This document shows positions 1-14,100 of a DNA stretch of 64,000 nucleotides, piece by piece. Below the pieces are notes generated by a model that did no database searches, was not told the origin of the DNA, and was given only the letters and a program-made list of their open reading frames with translations. How positions within the stretch are numbered: the first letter of the stretch is position 1; every line of letters starts with the position of its first letter. The DNA is from Aphis gossypii (Eukaryota > Arthropoda > Insecta > Hemiptera > Aphididae), in NCBI RefSeq assembly GCF_020184175.1, contig NC_065530.1, positions 22,049,260 through 22,113,259 on the forward strand, written 5' to 3'. The position numbers and the translations under genes were made by a program.

Positions 1-156
1 GATGTTTGACAGATTAAGTACAAGACCGTAGTATACTAAGTAAAGACTGAACCAAAGTATGTATAAAACAAGTGAAATCTTTCTAATATTTTTGGTGCGA
101 AATAAATCTGAAACTCGTACTTTAGGTTTGCCATTAATTTCAAATTTGTTAATACT
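1..156 (-). CDS. SLC22 gene, exon after central loop (runs off window)
   Basis: The acceptor TTGTTTCAG precedes 156 in phase 0, and the frame is open for 52 codons to the window edge. It encodes KVRVSDLFRTKNIRK, the family-typical end of the central loop, then TM7 with LYILWFSLYLVYYGLVLNL. The exon and the last five TM segments continue beyond position 1. Confidence 0.94.
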
Positions 157-3100
157 CTGAAACAAAATGAACAATTTATTATAAAAACAATATATTTGAC
201 TAATCTAACCTAACTATAATTATAGTAAATTAACAATTTTAAGAAAAAAATAGTAATTTGTATACAATATACATATATTATTTATTTCTAACTAATTAAT
301 GACAAATATTATAATAGGTTTTGAATCGAAGAATTTGAGCTTGGCCTCCAGATTACGCACCGATTCTTTTATAATCCTATGAAGTCATAAATATACATAC
401 TATACTATTAAGATGACCTGTTTCAAGATAACCAAAATATTACTCATAAGCCATGACATAAAATTTAACAATTTTACTGTAAGCAACACTAACAACAGTA
501 AACAATAAAATACGGAGTATACATTTTACATTTGTACTAAACATAATAGTACATAATATACAATATACATGACATCAAAGTAAGTATGTAGTTTATAAAT
601 TCTACGCCAAAAATAAAACAAAAGTTTTAATGTGATTTTAATTTTTTACTTACTTGTTTAAGAATTTTGTCCATATTCACTGGTAATGGGTGCTTATTAA
701 TTTTAGAGGCCTTTTGCAAAACTTCCATTGTCTCTTCCACTCTGCCCATGGCTAATAACCATCTTGGTGATTCGGGAACAAACCTAATAATCCGTATGAA
801 TAAAAAGTATTTTCGCCATATATCTATCAAATGTCTTACCAATGCAAAACTAAAAAAAATACAGCGGGTAATGTAACACACCACTGCAGTAACCTCCATC
901 CTCTGCATATGTATGCGATTCCGGAAATTATAATATAGCTCATCGGAACTGGGAGTAAATAGAGGACTCCAGCAATTGTTAACCATTTACCACCAACCAA
1001 TTCCATACCTATAATTAACAAAAACCATGATAAATTCAATAACATTAAACAATATTATATACAGAATACTTACACAATACAAAACCACTAAAGACAATGC
1101 TCACACAAACAAATCCCAAAATAAATCTGAGTACCAAATAAAATTCAAACCAAGGACAAATAGCCACTAAAATACCAAGAGCCAACTGCATGATTAAAGA
1201 AGCCATCAATGTCTTCTTTCTACCAAATCTATAAATATATAAGATAACATTAATCAATCATTATCCAAATAAATCAAGCAATTTTTTAATTAAATTTAAG
1301 TATTTTAAACCAATTTATTAATGTATCACTATGTTCTTTCAATAAATGACCCCCTTTAAATCGTTAAAGAAAGAAAATAAACATGTATGTAATGAATTTA
1401 CCGGAAATCTAATTTATATTTTCAACAATTACGAGTATTAACAATAATTCCTACGTACTCGGGTATACGTGATGTTTAAACGAATTTTACAAACCCCGGA
1501 ACAGATAATAAAGATATTAAATTATATAATGGTTGAAATGAAAAGGAAATGAAAAAAAAAATAGAGAAAATGATATAACATTTTGAACTTTTCTTTATTA
1601 TGTTGGTCATTTCTATTTTTCTAGCGTTATTTATGTAGGTAGGTATACGCTAGTAAACTGTTAATATCTACAATAGCGCATTATATTTTACTCTTTATTA
1701 AATAATAATATTACTATAGTATGAACTAACATCACTTTAAATGAATAAATTAAACAAAATATTATGACACTGCACATTTCACATATTCAAGTTTCACAAA
1801 AACAGTATAGGTATATACATATTTTAACTAATTTCATTAACAGTGTTTAATAATAAGATTTTACTGTTCGTCAAATAATTTTCGTAATCTGTTTAAAAGT
1901 TTATACCTTTTTGTAAAATGATTATCATATTATGAATATTTGTTCGCTTGTTAATGTTTAAAAGCTGTCAAAATTTGACTTACCTGTCAGACACGAGTCC
2001 GGAGAAGAAACCTCCAAAAGCAACACCCATCAAAAACATCATCTCTGCAAAGTTTTTTAATTCTTTTCGGTCACAAACTAGGTTCCACTGTAAATCCAAG
2101 TATCAAATAAATGAAAAATTTTTATTTATTTTTTTTAATTTTAAAAAAATTACTTCAGAAGTGATTGTATCACCGAATTCAGTAGTATTGAACTGCCACG
2201 AAGAACATGCCTTTATCTCATATTGTTCTGATTTTCTTTGAAGTAATTCTTCGTAACTATTATTAGCAAGTAAACTGTCATAGTTAATGTTACGATAATG
2301 ACAAGGATCGTATACTGAAACCTATGTATAAAATAAAAATATGTATAGAAATCTGTTAACTAATAAAAAAATAAATTTAATTAAAACGTTTTATTGAGGT
2401 TCACCTTCACATAATATAATATTGTTTTAAATACCTTATATAATTTACAATTAAAACAGTAATTTATATGATTAAAGAAAAAGAAAATCTGTTTAAGTAA
2501 AAATCATTTTTATACTTATTTAAATTATCAAATAATCAAAAAAATATTGACCAATAAAATCAAAATAATTCATTGGATACAAAATTGACACCTTGTATGG
2601 AATTTTTTATTAAAATCACTGTGAGTATTTTATAGTTTTATTTCAATGACCATCACAGTCAAGGATTTTAAAAGTATAAACATCACTGTTTCAACTTTCT
2701 CGCAAAAATAAAATAGTATCCTCTAAAGCTCAATACTAAGCTGTTTAAAAACTAAATAATAATAATAACAATATAATAAAAGTTAATTTTATGCATAAAC
2801 AATAATAATACATATCAATTGAGTTTTTTATTTTAAATACAAAGATGTAAACTCAACTATAAGTATAAGCTTGTATTGGGAAGGAAAATATAAAGTTTGA
2901 GTTATTAAAAATACATTAACTCAAAATAAATGTATCTAAATTAAAATAAAAGTTTAAAAAAAAAATGAGTAATTTTATCAAAAAAAATATTTATTATTTT
3001 AAATTTAAAGTATTGGTACTTTTTTTCTTTTAACATTTTATTATTTTATTATTGGACAAATAAATAAAAAAATTGGTTTAATTTAATAATAAATTATTTA

Positions 3101-6100
3101 ACAATTATAATTTTTTCTTGAATTTAAAATACTTAATAACTCACATTGGTTGTTAATGATTCTGAGAAAACACCACTTAAAATTTTCCATTGATCCACTG
3201 ATATCCGGTTCAATACACCCGGCGGCGGTGTACACCAGAAGTCCGTATCTGCCCCCTGGAACGTTAATACGAATATGTGCCATGTGCAAGGCAAATTTAA
3301 CAAGGACAGAATTAATGTAAGCATAGCTTGCCATCGGCCAAATTCACCGATAGCCATAGAAACTGGATCTTCGTGTATCTTCTCCGTTCGTTTGTCATCT
3401 TTGAAAACTCCAACATTACCTTAAAAATAAAGAATAAATACCAATTTATAATTTAAATATGTATGATAAAAGTAGTATGAGGTGACATTGTATTTTATTT
3501 TTCTTAAATTATATTTTAATGTTTTCAATAAATATTTTTCCTGTTGTAACTTAAATAATATTCAATTCCAAATATATACAATTGGATACTAAAACATAAA
3601 AGAAGCGGATTCCGAATATAATGTTATATTTTATTTTTTCTTTCAATTAGAGTTTAAAATGAATAGCATAATTTAATAAATTGTATTTGATGTAAAATAT
3701 TAGTTGATAGTTGAATAATTCGTGACTTAAACGTAGTACATTTTCAATTGACTTTGAATGTTCATTCAAATAATAAGCTGTAGAATCGTACGTCGTATTA
3801 GGCAAAAAAATTCAATGGTAACAAATAATAATATTAGTGTAGCTTGCCACATTGAATTACAAACGATCCGAATTATAATATAATATAATATATCATATAT
3901 GTTTTTACGTTACTTCGATCGCATTTCAAACCGCATTTATTAATTAACAACCGGAAACTATATCATTATTAATGGTCCTTGAACGGTATGAAATTGCCAC
4001 CGAGTATATGTGTGGAAAATCGTTAAACATCGACAAGCGGGGGAGGAGGCCTTCTGCGAATGCATAGCCGGAGGATACGGAACGTATTGCGAATTTACTT
4101 CCGCTGACAATGTGGTATTCGGTTAATGGTTAGGTCCCGTTTGCACTCGTTGCACTCGTTATGCGCGAAGCGACCACTAGTCAGACACTGAAGTTATAAA
4201 ATATTATAAAAAACTTAAACCCGTCGTCCGTAGAAACGGAAATATGTATATAACACATCACGGTTGTCTATAAGTGTCTCTCCTAATGACAAAACAATAT
4301 TATAATTCGACTGAGCGATATACATCGTGTCCACCGTCAAAAAACTATATACCTCCCTATAAAATATTATTTTTCGTCAAACCACCCTAACCTAACCGAG
4401 AAGGGGGGGGGGGGGGGGGTTAACCGTGATTATTGGACACTAGGCCCGTCATTGTCTCAACGGGTCGTGAACGGATAAACGATTCTCCGGAGAAAGGCGC
4501 AACGGCGATTGTTCGTCGTAATAGTATTATACGTACTATATACATAATATACATATTATAATAGTTGTGCACATTACTATCGCCATGCCAAGGATATTTG
4601 CCTACGAACATAGGTATACTATAGTGAGTATTATATACCTATACGACGGATCTATCGAAGTATCGCGCATGCCGCATACGTAATATTATTATAAATTGAT
4701 TACATCTCTGTCGACCTCCATACTGCGTTCGAATGCTAAACCTATCAAACAAATCCGTTTACTGACGCGTACATAGGTAAATAGATGCAGGCCACGACGA
4801 TCCGTCTGTGTTGTGGTTTTTGCGTACAGGTACATACGCACTTACGGTGCCCAGACACGAATGTTTATAAAAAATTATCATGCGCGTAACCCGGTCGGTA
4901 CACTACTGTAATATTATGTATATTATTATGTTGCATTGATAATAATAATATACCGACAGAGTTCTCATAAACAATAGCGGTGTGTATACCTATTGATTTG
5001 ATGTTCATTGCAGTGGTAGCGAACCTATAATAATACGTAAAAGTAGTCGATTGTTTATCAAATTTAAAAACCACGAGAATGTTTGAAATTGATTATTAAT
5101 TATTATTATTTACCTAAACCCAACCATTGTTTTTATTTGTAATTTATCCGTCGTTTCAGCATAGAGTTATTTTATAATTTAAATCAAATACGGTTTATGT
5201 TTAATAGTATTATATAAATAACTAACCATCGATTGTTTATCCATTTATTTTTACTTGAAGTTATTGGTTTAAGGAAAATAAAATATGTCAGTATCAATTT
5301 AAATTAGAAGTTAGCAGAAAAAATAAACTTTAAGTATTGCAGGTTATTAGTAATGAGAAATAACTGTAAGTGAGACGTATTTCAAATGATATTTGGGTGC
5401 TTGAGATTAGATTTACCATGTAGGTCCACCCAAATTTTGGACAAATATAAACACAGATTGATCCAACCTTAAGGTGTGATTCCTTCCTAACCTAACCTAT
5501 TCCACGGCTTTAACATCAGCCGCGTGACTGACTTTGGATTCTCAACAACTATCAATATCAATTATAAATTTTATACAACAAAATATACGAAACGTAATCA
5601 AAAACCACGTAGTTTATAAATAATTTTTGATAACACTAAAAATATGCCAACATATAAATTTAGCAAAACTATAGATAACGTCTTATCTATAATATAATGA
5701 GTGAATTTTTTTTATGTATAAACAACGTAAACCACTAGTTTGATGGTTTCTCGTGTTACTGCGTAGTAACAATTATAGTAAATATCTAAAAATCAAGTGA
5801 TATAAAGATACGTATACCTACCTAGTAATTTATTTGACTATCAGGTAAGTAAACTCAATTTCTCAGTAAATTATCATGTAATTTTTTTTTTAAATATAAT
5901 TTTACGTTATATAAACGTTATATTATTATAATACTATGTATTTTATATATATGTATACAATAGTAAATTTTAAAAACAATAAAATGCAGTTGTTTTTCAA
6001 CCTATTAAAGTCATTAAAAAATGTTACCACTCTGGGTCCCTTATAATAAAAGGTATAGTTGATCGCTGAAGCGTATACTTGTTAAAAATTGTGAAAACAT

Positions 6101-8030
6101 CACATTGTGACTGAAACTACCCAATTACAATAAATTCTAAAACAAAATATACCAAAAAACAAAAAAAAAAAATAGAGAAGATATAATTGTGTAATAAGTG
6201 AATTGGTATTATATCTACACTTTTTATCAAATTACATATCATACAATTTTTTTACTTTAATTATGACGTAAACAATCATCCAAAAGTAATAAACTAATAA
6301 CTGTATTCCTAAAAATAATTGGAAACTCCGTTGCAAAAACTGTTCAGAGTCATGGCCGTTCATTTTAGTATAGATATACTATGCAATTTGTAAGGAAGTA
6401 CAATAATTATTGTTATCCATAAACCATAACTCCAAAATTCTAAATGACCGTAGTTCATAATATTAAGTAATAAAATTACGTATAAACAAATAATTTAAAT
6501 AAAAATATAAAATGTAAATAAATATTCAACCTATATTAACTTAATCTAATATTAATAATTATATTATATCAGTAGATAACCTTGACTCTCCGCCATCTCT
6601 TTTCAACAGTTTTGAATATAAATTTAATTTTTATGATTTTAGAATAAATATGCAAATCAATATTATTAAATAAATAATATTTATATCACGCTCAAAATAT
6701 TTAAATTAAGAATATTCTTTGTTCTATACTACTGGCATGTGTAATGTGTATTGTACAATTTATTTATCAATTTAAATTTCGTTATTACTCATATAAAATT
6801 CAAATACCTATGGTAATTATCAAATTATTTATAATTTTTGGTCTATAATTAATACAATTTGATAAATTCACGTGTCTTCAAAGCTATAATTAAACTTAAT
6901 TATCAGTTAAAATATATAAATCGTGACTTAATGTTATGTACCAACAGTTATGAATAGATTGAAGTGTAAAATTATATTGTTATCTAAATATCATGTTGAG
7001 TCTAAATTAAATCTTTTAGTAAATAAAAAAAACAATGTAAGATTAAATAAAATTCCCCAAAAAACAGTTTTTCATCAATTAATGTTTTCATGATTTTAAT
7101 GTTTAAAATATGTATTGTTTTCTAACTAACTATCTTATTCAGTATTAAATTACTTAATTGAATAACAAGTTTTTTGATAATAAATACTACAATGTTTTGA
7201 AATATGTATCCAAAATATTAATTGTTTAAGATGCTTTTATTTGTGTGTAGGTACCTATCTAGCTACCCATAAAAAGTAAAATTAATATTATTTTCAAACA
7301 AATATACAAACTGATGATATTTTTTTAAAACGTATAATTGACAATACTTTTTTATGTTTTAGTTTAAAATACGATGTATAAAATGAAGAACTTATAAACA
7401 TAAACAAATTAAATATACATTTATCAATAAAAGTTCAATGAGTATAACAGTTAGAAAATAACGACGACGTCTCTTTTGAGGTTTTTTTAGAGTTTTACTT
7501 TTGTTTGTACAGCGACGAGAAAATGCATCTTATCAACAAGGCTTACTACAAAAATAAATTCACAAGAATACCTACTCATATAAGAGCTTTTGATACCGTT
7601 TGAATGCACTTCCTGAGTATTATGCCAAATTGTCAGCACAACTTTCCGGCACGCCCTTAATTGTACGTTGTCAACTAGCAGCTATAATATTATCTGTGCA
7701 AGTTGTTTTCGACTGCTGTATAACCCTAACTGTTCATAGTTTCGACGTTTTATGAGTTTGGCACGTATATACACAGATTCTATTATCGTGTTGGTCCGTA
7801 AACGTTTAATGTGCGATAACACGGGTTGTTTTTCGATTTACTATATGACTACTAATATGAAACTGTTAAATTGTCGCATGAAAGTACTAAAAAAAAGTCC
7901 AGTAGGACACCGTTTCGTTATTGTCCTATATTGGCGTTAACTGTTATATCCGTAGTTTAAAAGACGTTAAGCGACAAAACCTGAATGAACAACTCCGAAT
8001 TTCAATTGGCAGTAGAGATTAAAAAATATG

Positions 8031-8117
<87 letters not shown>

Positions 8118-11100
8118 AATATATTTTATATTTATATTAAACGTTAAACCACGCGGGACGAACGTTTGGACAATACAGAGCAGAGCCCGTCTTCGTCGCG
8201 CGTGCAAACAATACATCGAGGCTGTCAACCCATTGAAACAAAACCCACGATCCGTTCATTAAGCAAAATTAATACTTTCTATTGTAGTATTGTATTTGAA
8301 CATATTTCAATGTCAACGGGAAAAATTAAATTGGCGGGACTATTTTTCACCACAAAGGTGATGTTTATAGAATTTTGATTGTATTTCTTTTTATATCTAA
8401 ATATAAGTACGTATAATAAAAATTAGAATAATTTTTTAAAATATGTTTATCTCTTGTTTTAAGTTTTAAAAGAAACAATAACTTATCAATGACTTATGTA
8501 ACTTGTTAGCCGATGTCAAAGAATCAAACACGGGTGTTCTATTACTAAACAGTAATCAATACCTGAAAACCTAATTTATACGATTTCAGGTATTTAACTT
8601 CATCATATGTCTATCAATTAAAAAATAATAATTCAAATTTAAATAAGGATAAAAGTTCTATTTATTAAATTATAAAAGTAGTTTATTATAAATTTAATAT
8701 GTGGCACATATGAATAAATCTTTACTAAACATATAATTATATTTTGCAATCAATCAAAGCATTAAATATCGTAAATATATATCTATCACAATAAAACATT
8801 TTATAAACGATAGCTTTGAATTATATTGATAAAATAACATGTAATAATCTTATATTATAAATCATTAACAATAGGTAAACTCTATGGCATATTTATTACT
8901 GAATGTTTTACATTCACTAAACTGAGATTAACTTATGTGACATGTATAGGTAATAACTAATAAAATACGTCATTAGATAAAAGGTCATTTTGAAATAAGA
9001 TATCAAAATAAAATGTAACCAAAGTTCATACACTAACATGTCAACATAAGTTAGATTATCAAATAATTCGATCTCAATTATTTATAATCAAGTCCTGTCG
9101 TAATATTTTTTACAACTTACAGCTCCAAGATAATTATTTTTATACACGAGATTAATTTGTCGAATTTTTTAATAAAAAAAAAACCTAAAAATATTACTTA
9201 CTATCAAAAATAAATATTTTACAAAATATATAGATATTTATCATTTATCATTTGTTTATAGGAATTTTAGAAATGAAGATTGATATTTAAATATTACTGT
9301 AAAAATAATGTAGAAAGTATAAATTAAATAACATTCATTATAATATTATATAATATACTCATATATTTTTGGAACATTAATAAAATATTTTTTTAAACAA
9401 TTAAATATTTTAATTTATCTCAAAATAAATAAAATACATCAAATTTTTCATATAATGTAAAAATATGAGACTAGAATATTAACAATGAAATAATACATTC
9501 GGTTATTGTTTGATTATCCGTGAAAAATAATATAGCATGAGTGTACCCATATTAAGCACGTATGTGTACGTCAATGACGATGTGTACTGTGTAGATAACT
9601 ACATAAATAGTAAATATATTATTTTTTTAATATGAAAGTATAGAAAAAATACAGTAAAAAAATAAAATAATAAACTGTACGAAATTTAAAAAAATATGTC
9701 ATTCGCCCATAGTCTAAAACTAACTAGTATAATACATGCATTTACCTAACTACGAGTTGAATATGTTAATAAATTATATTACAATTTTATAAAAATGTAT
9801 TAATATGTTTAGTTTTTTTTAACGTCAAAGATGAATATTTTAAATATTGTGTTATATAAATTTGTCCATAAATTAACTGTTGATGAAAAATTAAGATAAG
9901 TTAAAAAAAAAAAAAAATAATAATAATGAAGAAACTAATATAATAATACAATCAAGCGATAAAACTTATATTAGAGATTTTTTGTTTACGAATTTGAATT
10001 TTAAATCATTAAAAATAATCATTACATAAATTTAAATCTTTTAATGACTAATCATATTTTTTCATTTATCCATGGGATACTTAATTGTTTCTATGTAAAA
10101 TATAATATATCTAAAACCGAGGTATATAATAGTAAAATACACTATATCTTATACCTACACATATTTACTCATTATAGACTCATTATAGTCATTATTATTC
10201 ACTCATATCTACTCATTTAAGTAACTTGTTTTATTTATTTTTGAATAATTTCACTTGATGTATTTAGTAATTTTAATTTATATTATTTTATTTTAATGTT
10301 TAAGTAACTTTTTAAAGTTAAGTAGCTTATATGCCGAATTGATATATTTGGCTAAATATAAATAATACTTCCAAAAATAATATGTAACATTTCATAGTAA
10401 TTGATGATTTCATGATAATTATACGTATTATATTCTCATCCATGTATTATTTAAAAGAATTACTAATTGAGAAATAATTGTGGTATATTTAATGGTAAAT
10501 TGAAGCTTAAAAAGTGTAATTCAAGCTTACCTTCATTAAATAATTGATCCATAAGCATTGCATAGATTATAGTACTCGCAGATAAAAACATTTTAATAAA
10601 TTGTAATTGAAAAATCATAAATATATACTATAAATCTTTAATAATGTACAAAAAACCTCGCTAAGTTAATTTCCGGTAACGTTATAACAGTAATTTGTAA
10701 AATACCCAATAAGGATTTTGAATATTGTATATTCTAACGTGAAAATTATATATAAACCTATCGGTATTGAGAAAAATAATAATTTGTATTATAAATGATT
10801 TGCTATTCAGTGACAACATTTCTTAACATATAACATTAAATTAAGTATTTCCCATTGTTAACACAATATCTAATGATTTCATAATCCAAAAACTTAATTA
10901 TGATTAGTGTCAGTTTACAATATCGAATTTAGCACTTGTACCCTCCTAATACAATATAGAATCGCAATAGGATGTAATCTCATAGAAGAAATAAATACAA
11001 TAGATATTATATTTGTAGAAATTATGATTCTCCCCATTAAACCAACGAAGTGATAGTTTTATCCATGTGAATCTAAGCTGAAAGACATTTCATTATACAC

Positions 11101-14100
11101 TAGTTGTCAAGATGTAAATCAACAATACGCCTTCATAGTCGGAGTAACAATACACAATTATTGCGGTAGAATATGATCGGGTCGCATGATAAGACACTTA
11201 TACTTCATAATATCATATACTTGGTAAACGTTATAACCTATAGATATTTTGTATTGTTAGATGATGCTGTTGAGTTGCAAATTTCAATCGCTATTATAAG
11301 CTGTATGTATTTTGTAACTATAAATCGCACAGTTCGTACACTCGTTTGGTCTTTTTACCGCACACGTTTGAACCTTTTTATCAACAATTGTTAAAAATTA
11401 GTAATGTGAGACCACACCATGCGTAAAAAAATTTTCCATTTTGTAATACTATGACTACCTCTTTTTAATGAAAATTCTGTTTAAATCATAAAATAGTCAT
11501 CATTAGTGATATTATAAACAAACTTGTCGAATAATTTATAATTATAATGTCAAGGCAATAATAATTTCAGTGAAATTTAGATTCAAACCCGCAAAAAATA
11601 ACTGAGGTATTTATGTTTAGTAGTAGTTTACTAATAAAATTCAGTAGTAAACACAAACTATTTGAGTGTACAAGAAATTTATCTTTAAAATAGAATGTAT
11701 TTATAATAATATTATCACAAGAAATTAAGTTGAATTAAACTATGTGTTTACTTCAAAAAAATGTTAGATATTAGAAAATAATCGTCAATTCGTATATTTG
11801 ATTAATCCCTAAATTATCAATAATTAACATTTTTGAGTTCATTTCAATATTTCATTTACTTATAGAGATTTTTTTTTATTATTCAAACTAAAATACTTAG
11901 AATCGTCAAATTTCATTTATAAAATCATTAATTTTTCGCTTTAAGGACTATATACCTACATTTTAAAATAAAGAAAAAAATAAACTCATTGCGTGATACG
12001 AATGAATCGATGAAAACCAGTTGCAATGAATGAATTAATATTTATACGTTGAGCGTAAAACCATTGGGTGAAATATTATTATTTATTATATTAGGTATAT
12101 AAAATATACAAAATCACATAGAATGTATTTTCTGCAGACTTAAAACACGACTTCATGCTGAACGATACACGACTGGATAGTGGATATATGGGTGTGTAAG
12201 GAAAAAAAAATTAGTCACGTCCTTCGACTTTTGCCACCTTATGAACGGAGACACATAATATAGAACGCAACTACGACACAACTGTCATGTGTACGGCGTC
12301 GGATTCGAGGGACAAAAAAAAAAATAAATAAAAAGGAACAAAAGTTGGTCGAGGGTGTACAATATAATAAATCGCAACGGCAGTTATGGTACGTGGTGTA
12401 TTGCAGATTTGGAAAATATCGTGTCTGATAAACGTGTGTCTAGTATAATACTATATGTTATAAAAGCGCCTAACGTATATTTTACAGCTGCTCCGAAAGC
12501 AAAAAGTATATTCGTATACAATAAATTTGCTACTTGATGACATGCAGTACAGTAATAATTATACCATAATACAAATTCACTTTCCTCGTATCGAAATTAT
12601 TGCTTACGAAATAATATCTAAAGAAACTGGTTACGAATTATTTAATAACTACAATATCGTTAATCGTTATTATTCAAAAATGGAATAAGCAGTTCTATTT
12701 TTTTTTTCAACATTTGAACAATAAATTAGGTTTTTACTAATTTTCTTGTACCTTTCAGCGTAATTTAATACGTTTTTAATTGTCAAATAGTATAATATAA
12801 TATCTAACTATTAACAATTAATAACTATTATAATGTTCTATAATTTTAACGAGCATCCATATTCCGTATTTTATACTCACTGCAGTCGACAAGTATAACT
12901 TTAATTTGTTTTAAATTTGATCTAACAAGCATCACTTTGAATCTTCTAATAACGTTTTTAACATTCAATATTATTATTTAGCTCTCAGATAATGTAAATA
13001 TATTATGCATTTTCATAAAAACCGATAAAATTATTTATGAACATTGTATATTATATATATGTATTGCTATCTATGTATATACATATTTAATACAATTTAC
13101 TTATAGATTTAAAGTTTATTATTAAGGATTGATTTTTAGTTATTGTTTGTGACGTTTGCTAATAAGTACTATTATTATATTTAATTAAACACTTGACCGT
13201 ATGAGTTTAAAAGCATTCAAGTATCAAAGTCAATTATTCAAGTTCACTCAATATGATTGGTAGGTAATCAATTAAAAACCTGATTAAAAAGTATAACTTA
13301 ACAATTTTAAATATTAATATTATCAATAGAATTTAAAAAATAAACCTGCTCCTCTATTATAATATATACCATCAACCCACTACAGTTTACCCAAGCCTAT
13401 ATCTATTTTTATTTTTGTAATATGTAATCTAAAAATTACATTTTTTTGTTATTTTATGGCGATATTTTATATATTTCACAAATAAATTTGATATTTTATT
13501 TGTACACCAACACTTTGATTCGATCATTAATAAATCTATATATTACTTAAAGAAAAATATACTCAGAAAAATATCTAAAAATTATTTTATGCCTATCTAA
13601 ACTTAAGTATAAAAAAACTCGTTTTCATTAAGACACATAAACTATATTAATATGTACACCACTTACATACATACTTATACTGATTGTAAAATCATACTTG
13701 ATTAATCCAGCAGGATCAATATTATTTCAAAAATATAAAGTATTACGAAGTTTCAATTATAACCATTTTCCTGTTGATAATAATACAAGAACAGTTAATA
13801 ACATACCAAGTATGGAATAATTGTGTTATTTATATTACAAATAAGATTATAACAATATCTTAGATAATATTAAAAAAAAACAAGAAGAGAATAAATTACC
13901 TAATGAAATAAGTTTTTTAAATTTGTATTTTTTTTTTAAATTTTGTTATTGTAAAATAAATCTTCACTATTGTTTCACAATAAATTTTAACTATCGTTTT
14001 TATTGATGTCCATTGCAATTGGATGTGGTGGAAAAGTGAAATCTCATTGCTAGCGTAATAATAAGTACAAGAAAGAAGGCAAGTGGGTTAGCGGTTACAT

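Noticed and set aside
1948..2241. 97-codon plus-strand frame
   Set aside because: It is antisense to two proven SLC22 exons and the intron between them.
5480..5500. CCTAACCTAACC, also near 4386 and 200, resembling insect telomere repeat
   Set aside because: Only about two units each; too short for an interstitial telomere tract.
8019..8378. Open frames on both strands with long Val-Cys or Thr-His runs
   Set aside because: They are translations of the TG/CA microsatellite, not genes.
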